Source of the DNA: Candidatus Merdenecus merdavium
Lineage (GTDB): Bacteria; Bacillota; Clostridia; Lachnospirales; Lachnospiraceae
Assembly: GCA_018715425.1 (NCBI GenBank)
Contig: DVLR01000194.1
Location: 1-6,077, forward strand
Direction: 5' to 3'
Length of the DNA: 6,077 bases
Shown here: piece after piece, positions 1 through 5,394 of the stretch
Layout: the number at the start of each line of letters is the position of its first letter
Position numbering within the stretch: position 1 is the first letter of the stretch
Made by a program: the position numbers and the translations under genes
The notes under the pieces: model-generated
Databases searched by the model: none
Told to the model about the DNA's origin: nothing
The model's input: the letters and a program-made list of their open reading frames with translations, nothing else

Positions 1-2
1 CA

Positions 3-92
3 CCTAATGTTGCAAAAGTCCTTGTAGAGAAGTTTGGTATTGCAAGTGTTGGACAAGTGGAAGATGATATCAAAATGTTTATGGCTGAATAA
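3..92 (+). CDS. hcp: C-terminal end of a probable hybrid-cluster protein (hydroxylamine reductase-like), truncated by the window edge
   Basis: Only the last 29 codons are present, in frame 3, ending in TAA at 90-92; the start lies outside the window. The visible tail begins PNVAKVLVEKFGIASVGQ and continues with an acidic EDDIKMF segment. From memory, this matches the C-terminus of Hcp proteins, where a 'SPNV-x-x-VLV-x-x-F-x-I' stretch is followed by a Glu/Asp-Asp-Ile motif. Hcp is a cytoplasmic iron-sulfur/hybrid-cluster enzyme of anaerobes, linked to reduction of hydroxylamine or nitric oxide. None of its cluster ligands lie in this fragment, so the call rests on the tail alone. A related carbon monoxide dehydrogenase-fold protein is the main alternative. 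The gene is closed by a terminator hairpin 34 bases downstream, so it is not in an operon with pckA. Confidence 0.55.
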   Translation, partial: PNVAKVLVEKFGIASVGQVEDDIKMFMAE

Positions 93-125
93 ACCATAGG
101 AATACATAACAAATCAGGATGAAAG

Positions 126-170
126 AAACAACCAGGTATGGACTAGAACGTTTTCCATTCCTGGTTGTTT
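126..170 (+). terminator. Intrinsic terminator hairpin after the hcp-like gene
   Basis: An 11-bp arm AAACAACCAGG (126-136) pairs with CCTGGTTGTTT (160-170). Past a T-T mismatch (137/159), the stem continues with ATGG (138-141) pairing with CCAT (155-158), around a 13-base loop. The 3' side ends in TTGTTTG rather than a long T tract, so termination could be less than complete. The A-rich 5' arm would also allow it to work in the opposite direction. Confidence 0.75.
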
Positions 171-435
171 GTAGATCATGGTAGCAACTTGTCTGGTGAA
201 AATTTAGCAAGGATAAATTTGGTCAAATTCGGGAACAATAAGTAGATATTATCAATAGAAAAAAAGAAAAAAATACAAATAAAGGAATCTATTGTAAGTA
301 GCTTTATGAGCAAAAATTGAAGGATTTGATTTGTAAAAATTCAAAATAAGAAAATCCCAAGATGAAATATACTAGAATCCCCAACTTGCAGAAGAAAAAA
401 AATTAGGATGAAATCAACAGAGATTTTTGATTTTA

Positions 436-475
436 TACTGTTTTTTTATCAACTCTAAACTAGAGTTTTGCAGTA
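436..475. repeat. Nested inverted repeat upstream of pckA, possible operator or RNA hairpin
   Basis: The inner arms AACTCTA (451-457) and TAGAGTT (461-467) are perfect inverted copies separated by AAC. Outside them, TACTG (436-440) and CAGTA (471-475) are also inverted copies. The inner 17-bp element has the size and symmetry of a site for a dimeric repressor or activator. It sits about 75 bases upstream of the likely pckA -35 element. A poorly formed transcription terminator is an alternative, but no T tract follows it. Confidence 0.4.
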
Positions 476-489
476 AAAGAGGGTGTATT

Positions 490-534
490 ATGCATACAAG
501 GTTTCTTCTGAAAAATTTGTCTATTTTTCTGTAA
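490..534 (+). CDS. Possible 14-residue leader ORF upstream of pckA (tentative)
   Basis: An ATG at 490 opens a 14-codon frame, MHTRFLLKNLSIFL, ending in TAA (532-534). A purine-rich AGAGGG sequence lies a few bases upstream at a usable spacing. The peptide is hydrophobic and basic, without recognisable similarity. The best pckA promoter starts after this ORF (543), so it would be translated only from a transcript started further upstream. Short frames with chance Shine-Dalgarno matches are common in such AT-rich DNA, so this is weak. Confidence 0.15.
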   Translation: MHTRFLLKNLSIFL

Positions 535-542
535 TATAACTA

Positions 543-571
543 TTGACTTTTTATTCACAAAGTGAGATGAT
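543..571 (+). promoter_or_regulatory. Probable sigma-A-type promoter of pckA
   Basis: A -35 element TTGACT (543-548) is followed after 17 bases by GATGAT (566-571), which matches the TATAAT consensus at four of six positions. It is preceded by TG one base upstream (563-564), an extended -10 arrangement that would offset the weak hexamer. Transcription would start near 578 and give a leader of roughly 35 bases before the pckA start codon. Confidence 0.55.
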
Positions 572-611
572 AAAGGAAAATTTGAAAAAATGAAAGAGAG
601 GATGATATAAT

Positions 612-2216
612 ATGGCAAAAATTGATTTAAGCCAATACGGCATTACTGGAGTAACTGAAATCGTTCACAATCCTTCTTATGAGACAATCTTCGAGGAAGA
701 AACAAAACCAGGTTTAGAGGGTTTTGAAAAGGCACAGGAAAGTGAACTAGGTGCAGTTAATGTTATGACTGGTATCTATACAGGACGTTCCCCTCAAGAT
801 AAATACATCGTTATGGATGAGAATTCAAAAGATACAGTATGGTGGACTTCTGATGAATATAAAAATGATAATCATCCAGCTAGCCAAGAAGCATGGGATG
901 CAGTAAAGAATATTGCTAAAGAAACTCTTTCTAACAAAAGACTTTTCGTTGTAGATGCATTCTGCGGTGCTAATGAAGATACTCGTATGGCCATTCGTTT
1001 TATCGTAGAAGTTCCATGGCAGGCTCATTTTGTTATGAACATGTTTATTCTACCTACCGCTGAGGAGCTTGAAAACTTTGAACCAGATTTCATTGTTTAT
1101 AACGCTTCTAAAGCAAAAGTAGATAACTATAAAGAATTAGGACTTCATTCAGAGACAGCAGTTATGTTTAATATTACTAGCCGTGAACAGGTTATTGTAA
1201 ATACTTGGTATGGTGGTGAGATGAAGAAGGGTATGTTCTCTATGATGAACTACTACCTACCACTTAAGGGCATTGCTTCTATGCACTGTTCTGCAAATAC
1301 AGATTTAAACGGCGAAAATACAGCGATTTTCTTCGGACTATCAGGAACTGGTAAAACAACATTATCAACAGATCCAAAACGTCTTCTTATTGGAGATGAT
1401 GAACATGGTTGGGATGACCAAGGTGTCTTTAACTTTGAAGGTGGATGCTACGCTAAAGTAATTGATCTTGACAAGGAGTCTGAACCAGATATTTACAATG
1501 CAATCAAACGCAACGCTCTTTTAGAGAACGTAACGGTTTCTGACGATGGAAAGATTGATTTTAATGACAAGAGTGTAACAGAGAATACACGTGTTTCTTA
1601 TCCTATCGATCATATTAAAAATATCGTTCGACCAGTATCAGCAGCACCAGCTGCAAAAGATGTTATCTTCCTTTCAGCAGATGCATTCGGTGTTCTTCCA
1701 CCAGTATCAGTCTTAACTCCAGAACAGACACAGTATTACTTCTTATCTGGTTTTACAGCAAAACTTGCTGGTACAGAGCGTGGAATCACAGAGCCTACAC
1801 CTACATTTTCAGCTTGTTTTGGTCAAGCATTCCTAGAACTGCACCCAACTAAGTATGCAGAGGAACTTGTTAAGAAAATGCAAAAAAGCGGTGCAAAAGC
1901 ATATCTAGTTAACACTGGATGGAATGGTTCAGGAAAACGTATCTCTATCCGTGATACACGTGGTATCATCGATGCAATTTTAGATGGTTCCATTGCAAAA
2001 GCAAATACGAAGAAACTTCCATACTTTAACTTTGAAATTCCAACAGAGTTACCAGGTGTAGATACTAATATTCTTGATCCTAGGGACACATATGCAAACG
2101 TTTCTGAGTGGGAGACAAAGGCAAAAGATCTATCACAGCGCTTTATAAAGAATTTTGCAAAATACGAGGGAAATGAAGCAGGAAAAGCATTAGTTTCTGC
2201 AGGACCTCAATTATAA
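612..2216 (+). CDS. pckA: Phosphoenolpyruvate carboxykinase (ATP)
   Basis: This cytoplasmic enzyme interconverts oxaloacetate plus ATP with phosphoenolpyruvate, CO2 and ADP. It serves gluconeogenesis or, in anaerobic fermenters, CO2 fixation towards C4 acids with ATP gain. The 534-residue length is typical of the ATP-dependent family (about 540 in E. coli). Visible motifs in order are: substrate-binding TGRSPQDK (57-64) with Arg59; the family signature NTWYGGEMKKGMFS (197-210) with metal-binding Lys206; His225; the P-loop GLSGTGKTT (242-250); the metal/nucleotide-binding LIGDDEHGW (259-267); EGGCYAK (276-282); and Arg327 in NTRVSYP. No key residue appears to be missing. The ATG at 612 is supported by AGAGAGG (595-601), with ten bases between. 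The gene has its own promoter and terminator and appears to be a single-gene unit. Confidence 0.97.
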   Translation: MAKIDLSQYGITGVTEIVHNPSYETIFEEETKPGLEGFEKAQESELGAVNVMTGIYTGRSPQDKYIVMDENSKDTVWWTSDEYKNDNHPASQEAWDAVKNIAKETLSNKRLFVVDAFCGANEDTRMAIRFIVEVPWQAHFVMNMFILPTAEELENFEPDFIVYNASKAKVDNYKELGLHSETAVMFNITSREQVIVNTWYGGEMKKGMFSMMNYYLPLKGIASMHCSANTDLNGENTAIFFGLSGTGKTTLSTDPKRLLIGDDEHGWDDQGVFNFEGGCYAKVIDLDKESEPDIYNAIKRNALLENVTVSDDGKIDFNDKSVTENTRVSYPIDHIKNIVRPVSAAPAAKDVIFLSADAFGVLPPVSVLTPEQTQYYFLSGFTAKLAGTERGITEPTPTFSACFGQAFLELHPTKYAEELVKKMQKSGAKAYLVNTGWNGSGKRISIRDTRGIIDAILDGSIAKANTKKLPYFNFEIPTELPGVDTNILDPRDTYANVSEWETKAKDLSQRFIKNFAKYEGNEAGKALVSAGPQL

Positions 2217-2256
2217 TGAAATAGAGGTATCATTTTCTAAAATAAGATGATCCTAG

Positions 2257-2308
2257 AAGAGGGAAGGTGCAACTTAGCTAAATGGTAGTTGCACCCTCCC
2301 TCTTTTTT
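2257..2308 (+). terminator. Strong intrinsic terminator after pckA
   Basis: AAGAGGGA (2257-2264) and GGTGCAACT (2266-2274) pair with AGTTGCACC (2287-2295) and TCCCTCTT (2297-2304). The stem is about 17 bp with a single A-C mismatch and a 12-base loop. A run of six T (2303-2308) follows directly. This is a classic rho-independent terminator about 40 bases after the pckA stop. Confidence 0.93.
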
Positions 2309-2443
2309 GTTCTTAAGTATGAATAAAAAATACTGTGCAATTTCTTACATGAGAAATGCTTTGTATATAGTTAGTTGTAGATAAGTGACAACTTGCCATA
2401 CAAATTAAGTATAAAGAATTGTAATATATTCCTTGTACTTATG

Positions 2444-2473
2444 TTGACCTGTCGACAGAATTCGTGTTAAAAT
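2444..2473 (+). promoter_or_regulatory. Probable promoter of the metal-ATPase module
   Basis: The -35 element TTGACC (2444-2449) is separated by 18 bases from TAAAAT (2468-2473), a five-of-six match to TATAAT. TG at 2465-2466 makes it an extended -10 promoter. Transcription would start near 2480, just ahead of the Shine-Dalgarno site of the 26-codon gene. It is the best promoter match between the pckA terminator and the ATPase. Confidence 0.7.
2449..2458. promoter_or_regulatory. Perfect palindrome inside the promoter, candidate operator
   Basis: CTGTCGACAG is a perfect 10-bp palindrome that begins on the last base of the -35 element and fills half of the spacer. A protein bound there would block RNA polymerase, which fits a repressor-controlled metal-response promoter. 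No regulator gene lies in the window, and the site does not match a metalloregulator box that I recognise, so the operator role is inferred from position and symmetry only. Confidence 0.4.
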
Positions 2474-2505
2474 TAGTATCATAAAAGAATTAAAGGAGTG
2501 GTCTA

Positions 2506-2586
2506 ATGAAACAACACAGATTTTGGGCATGGGCTATGGTTCTTTGTATGGTTATGGTATTCTACACTGGCCATAAACATAAATAA
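2506..2586 (+). CDS. 26-residue single-span membrane peptide, first gene of the metal-ATPase module
   Basis: A strong AAAGGAG site (2492-2498) precedes the ATG at 2506 by seven bases. The product is a basic N-terminus (MKQHR), one hydrophobic stretch of about 16 residues with two Trp, several Met and one Cys (residues 6-21), then a basic TGHKHK end. Such a peptide can cross the membrane once and do little more; the terminal His-Lys-His-Lys could bind metal, but this is speculative. The next gene starts 16 bases after its stop, so the two are probably co-transcribed. From memory, similar tiny FWAWA...FYTG...K peptides occur in Lachnospiraceae and may correspond to a DUF6219-type family; I could not check this. 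Promoter, ribosome binding site and spacing make it a likely real gene. Its function is unknown. Confidence 0.7.
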   Translation: MKQHRFWAWAMVLCMVMVFYTGHKHK

Positions 2587-2602
2587 GATTGGAGGAATAA
2601 AA

Positions 2603-2890
2603 ATGTCACTAAAATGGGATAAGCTTGCATTATTTGCAGGTGGAGTATTATTTGGAACTGCTGGGATTAAAGTTTTGGGTAGTAAGGATGCCAAAAAGGC
2701 ATACGTTCACTGCACTGCAGCAGGACTTCGTGTAAAGGATTTTGTCATGAAAACTTCTACTAAGATTCAGGAGAACGCAGAAGATATCTTGGCAGAGGCA
2801 GAAGAAATCAACAAAGCCCGTGAATCAGAGGAATTTGATTATGAAGAAGAAATAAACCCTGATATCGATCAAGAAGAGGATCAAGAATAA
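2603..2890 (+). CDS. Membrane-anchored small protein with acidic tail, candidate PacL-like partner of the P-type ATPase
   Basis: This 95-residue protein has a GGAGG site (2591-2595) seven bases before the ATG. Its parts in order are one glycine-rich membrane segment (about residues 7-25, with FAGGVLFGTAGIKVLG), a long amphipathic, probably helical region (30-73), and a tail in which 12 of the last 20 residues are Asp or Glu (76-95). I recall this pattern as the DUF6110 type, often found near heavy-metal P-type ATPases in Clostridia. The layout, and short matches such as TA-x-GLR and a D-x-x-AEA segment, recall the mycobacterial DUF1490/PacL proteins. Those are small membrane proteins that assemble with metal-exporting P-type ATPases and bind metal through their tail. 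That link is my inference and is not proven here. The acidic tail could hold divalent cations. Other explanations include a general membrane scaffold. Confidence 0.8.
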   Translation: MSLKWDKLALFAGGVLFGTAGIKVLGSKDAKKAYVHCTAAGLRVKDFVMKTSTKIQENAEDILAEAEEINKARESEEFDYEEEINPDIDQEEDQE

Positions 2891-2923
2891 AAAGACTTGG
2901 TTGAAACGATCCCAAAATACAGT

Positions 2924-2980
2924 ACACCTGGTAATGACTCTTGCTCATCTGAGTATTAGAGTTTTTACAGGTGTTTTTTT
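2924..2980 (+). terminator. Intrinsic terminator between the small membrane genes and the ATPase gene
   Basis: ACACCTG (2924-2930) pairs with CAGGTGT (2968-2974), followed by a run of seven T (2974-2980). Inside, TAA and ACTCT on the left can pair with AGAGT and TTA on the right, with small bulges, making one long hairpin. It lies 33 bases after the stop of the 95-residue protein gene. It would end much of the transcription before the ATPase, so the ATPase is expressed either by readthrough or from its own promoter. Confidence 0.85.
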
Positions 2981-3086
2981 GCAGGATGCATTGGCAGAAG
3001 AAATGGGATCATCTTTGTGAATCTAGAAGGAGTTTATACAAAGTTTAGGAATTGTTGTAAAACCATCAAAACAAAAGAGGAATATA

Positions 3087-3122
3087 ATGATTCCAGATGT
3101 GGGAGGTAACGTTGAAATTTAG
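3087..3122 (+). CDS. Possible 11-residue leader ORF overlapping the ATPase start (tentative)
   Basis: An ATG at 3087 preceded by AGAGG (3076-3080) at a good spacing opens an 11-codon frame, MIPDVGGNVEI, ending at TAG 3120-3122. It runs through the Shine-Dalgarno site and TTG start of the ATPase in another frame and stops eight bases past that start. Such an arrangement can couple translation of the second gene to the first. Its short length means chance cannot be excluded. Confidence 0.25.
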   Translation: MIPDVGGNVEI

Positions 3123-5187
3123 AATAGAACATGAAATGAAAGGCAGAATGAGGGTTCATTTAAAGTGTCAGTCTATGACAATGAATCAGGCAGATTTACT
3201 GCAGTACTACTTACTGGATCGACCTAATATAACAAATGTCAAAGTATATGAAAGAACTGGAGACGCAGTCATTTATTATGATGGCTTAAGAGATCAGGTA
3301 ATATCAGCATTATTAAAATTTCATTACGGGTTGGAAGATATATCAAGGTTGGTACCAGAACAAACTGGAAGAGAGTTAAATAGAAAGTATCAAGATCAAT
3401 TAATTGGGCAGGTGGTAACAAAGGCATTTACAACTTTGTTTTTTCCAAAGATATTAAGGATGGTTTACACTGGATTCAAGTCCATAAAATATATAGCACA
3501 AGGGATCAAGTGTTTAAAAGAACGGAAAATCAAAGTAGAGCTTTTAGATGCAACGGCCATAACAGTCTCCATCTTAAGAGGAGACTTTGATACAGCAAGT
3601 TCCGTAATGTTCTTGCTTGGAATTGGTGAAACCTTGGAAGAGTGGACTCATAAAAGATCCATAGATGACTTGGCTCGTAGCATGTCCTTAAATATTGAAA
3701 AGGTTTGGTTAAAACAAGGAGATGTGGAAGTTCAAGTTCCTATTGGCCAGATTCAAGAAGGGGATCTTATTATGGTCCATATGGGATCCTTAGTTCCTCT
3801 AGATGGTACCGTTTATGCTGGAGAGGCAATGGTAAATCAGGCTTCTCTTACTGGGGAATCTATGCCAGTTAAAAAAGATAAAGGAAGTAGCATTTATGCA
3901 GGAACAGTTCTAGAAGAAGGGGAATTAGTTATCTGTGTAAAAAATGCAGTTGGTACAACTAGATACGAGCATATTGTCAAAATGATTGAAGAAACTGAGA
4001 AACTGAAGTCTTCAGCGGAAGGTAAAGCTTATCATTTGGCAGATCGTTTAGTACCTTATAGTTTAGGAGGGACCATACTAACCTATCTTTTAACTAGAAA
4101 TGTACAAAAGGCACTGTCTATTTTGATGGTTGATTTTTCATGTGCACTCAAATTAGCCATGCCTATTTCGGTATTGACAGGTATTAAAGAAGCTAGTACA
4201 TACCAGATTACCGTCAAAGGAGGTAAATACCTGGAAACCATTGCAGCAGCAGATACCATTGTCTTTGATAAAACTGGTACTTTAACGAAAGCAAAACCTC
4301 AAGTAGTAGATATCATTCCTTTCGACGGAAGAGATCCAGATGAAATGCTAAGAGTTTCCGCTTGCTTAGAAGAACATTTTCCTCACTCCATGGCCTATGC
4401 AGTGGTACATGCAGCAAAACAAAAACGTCTATTACATGAAGAAATGCATTCTAAGGTGGAATATATTGTTGCTCATGGAATTTCTAGTTACATTGATGGA
4501 GAAAGAGTGGTCATCGGAAGCAATCATTTCGTTTTTGAAGATGAATCATGTATCATACCAGAAGGTGAAGAAGATAAATTTGAAGAAAGGCCTGAGGAAT
4601 ACTCTCATCTTTATTTGGCTATTGGAGGCGTTTTGGCAGCGATTATCTGTATTGAGGATCCTTTAAGGGAGGAATCCGAGGCAGTAGTAAATTCCTTGCG
4701 CAGAGTTGGATTTAAAAAGATTGTCATGATGACAGGTGACAGTGATAGAACGGCAAAGGCTATAGCAAGAAAAGTGGGAGTAGATGAGTATTACTCAGAA
4801 GTCCTACCAGATGATAAAGCGAATTTTATATTAGAAGAGAAGAAATTAGGACATAAGGTAGTGATGGTTGGAGATGGAATTAATGATTCTCCTGCATTGT
4901 CGGCGGCGGATGTTGGAATTGCCATTAGCGAAGGTGCAGCAATAGCGAGAGAGATTGCAGATATAACCATATCAGCAGATGATTTGTTCGAGTTGGTATC
5001 CCTAAAAATGCTGAGTACAAGCTTAATGAAGAGAATAAAAAATAATTATCGTTTCGTTATTGGATTCAATTTAGGGCTGATTGTATTAGGAGTCTCAGGA
5101 GTTATTATGCCTACAACTTCTGCAATGCTTCATAATACCTCTACATTGTTGATTAGTTTAAAAAGCATGACAAATTTATTAGATTAG
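3112..5187 (+). CDS. Heavy-metal-translocating P1B-type ATPase with atypical Phe-Ser-Cys membrane motif
   Basis: This is an ATP-driven metal pump of the cytoplasmic membrane. I chose the TTG at 3112 (691 residues) because GGGAGG (3101-3106) lies five bases before it; the in-frame ATG at 3097 has no site at a normal distance. Residues 1-75 look like a ferredoxin-like HMA-type domain lacking CxxC. Membrane segments follow at about 97-119, 142-155 and 159-176. Next are the actuator TGES (247-250), a membrane pair (309-327, 333-357), the phosphorylation site DKTGT (Asp386), the P-domain TGD (541-543) and GDGINDSPA (587-595), and two last spans (648-685). The transport motif in the fourth core span reads F342-S343-C344, where most relatives have CPC or SPC. 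The nucleotide-domain His-Pro reads HFPH (422-425). The last span has His674-Asn675. The metal and direction are not evident; export is usual for the family. Confidence 0.93.
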   Translation: MKFRIEHEMKGRMRVHLKCQSMTMNQADLLQYYLLDRPNITNVKVYERTGDAVIYYDGLRDQVISALLKFHYGLEDISRLVPEQTGRELNRKYQDQLIGQVVTKAFTTLFFPKILRMVYTGFKSIKYIAQGIKCLKERKIKVELLDATAITVSILRGDFDTASSVMFLLGIGETLEEWTHKRSIDDLARSMSLNIEKVWLKQGDVEVQVPIGQIQEGDLIMVHMGSLVPLDGTVYAGEAMVNQASLTGESMPVKKDKGSSIYAGTVLEEGELVICVKNAVGTTRYEHIVKMIEETEKLKSSAEGKAYHLADRLVPYSLGGTILTYLLTRNVQKALSILMVDFSCALKLAMPISVLTGIKEASTYQITVKGGKYLETIAAADTIVFDKTGTLTKAKPQVVDIIPFDGRDPDEMLRVSACLEEHFPHSMAYAVVHAAKQKRLLHEEMHSKVEYIVAHGISSYIDGERVVIGSNHFVFEDESCIIPEGEEDKFEERPEEYSHLYLAIGGVLAAIICIEDPLREESEAVVNSLRRVGFKKIVMMTGDSDRTAKAIARKVGVDEYYSEVLPDDKANFILEEKKLGHKVVMVGDGINDSPALSAADVGIAISEGAAIAREIADITISADDLFELVSLKMLSTSLMKRIKNNYRFVIGFNLGLIVLGVSGVIMPTTSAMLHNTSTLLISLKSMTNLLD

Positions 5188-5210
5188 TCATAATCGATCC
5201 TAGATAAAAG

Positions 5211-5258
5211 AAGTTAATAAAGGATCCAATTAGGGAATCCTTTATTAACTTTATTTTT
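5211..5258 (+). terminator. Intrinsic terminator after the P-type ATPase
   Basis: AAGTTAATAAAGGAT (5211-5225) and ATCCTTTATTAACTT (5237-5251) form a perfect 15-bp stem with an 11-base loop. The T-rich TTATTTTT tail follows. It begins 23 bases after the ATPase stop. The symmetric AT-rich arms could also act on transcripts from the other strand. Confidence 0.88.
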
Positions 5259-5394
5259 ATTAATGTTATGGAGGTGTCTAAAACCACATTGATTGGGTAG
5301 GAGGGATATTTCTAGAAAAACAGGAGAAGATAAGGATGAAAGATATGATTATGAAAGATAGATAAAAGCAAAATCATAAAAGGAAGAAAGAAAC

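Larger units (their letters stand above)
171..542. other. Long AT-rich gene-free region upstream of pckA
   Basis: No convincing gene of normal length is present on either strand over about 370 bases. The stretch contains several A tracts (around 258-277 and 394-402), a small inverted repeat AATTTG-GT-CAAATT (216-229), and a nested inverted repeat at 436-475 listed separately. A weak promoter-like pair, TTGTCT (189-194) and GATAAA (212-217) with a 17-base spacer, can be drawn but has no gene close behind it. A possible 14-codon ORF (490-534) is also listed separately. The region may hold pckA regulatory sites or an untranslated RNA, but nothing recognisable as a known riboswitch or RNA family was seen. 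Confidence 0.5.

Noticed and set aside
606..611. TATAAT directly before the pckA start codon
   Set aside because: A start of transcription from it would fall inside the coding sequence and lose the ribosome binding site.
825..1028. Open frame of 67 codons on the - strand inside pckA
   Set aside because: Lies wholly opposite the conserved pckA coding sequence, resembles no known protein and has no supporting signals.
1823..2089. Open frame of 88 codons on the - strand inside pckA
   Set aside because: Antisense shadow of a highly conserved enzyme region; no ribosome binding site or promoter seen.
2373..2393. Inverted repeat AGTTGT / ACAACT with a nine-base spacer
   Set aside because: Only six base pairs, no T tract, and about 50 bases upstream of the promoter; could be chance.
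2448..2464. Cluster of restriction-type palindromes (GTCGAC, GAATTC) as possible cloning-vector residue
   Set aside because: They sit inside a normal promoter with natural sequence on both sides; no other vector-like sequence is seen.
2503..2694. Open frame of 63 codons on the - strand
   Set aside because: Overlaps two + strand genes that have strong ribosome binding sites and a promoter; product looks like random translation.
3083..3088. Perfect TATAAT before the ATPase as a -10 element
   Set aside because: No recognisable -35 sequence or TG extension at the right distance, and such hexamers are common in this AT-rich DNA.
3097..3099. In-frame ATG as start of the P-type ATPase
   Set aside because: No Shine-Dalgarno sequence at a usable distance, whereas GGGAGG lies five bases before the TTG at 3112; the five extra residues include that site.
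4397..4666. Open frame of 89 codons on the + strand inside the ATPase gene
   Set aside because: Out-of-frame shadow of the ATPase nucleotide-binding domain.
5268..5364. Short ATG frames (10 and 9 codons) between the ATPase terminator and the glycosylase gene
   Set aside because: Very short, no convincing promoter or conserved content; expected by chance in purine-rich sequence.
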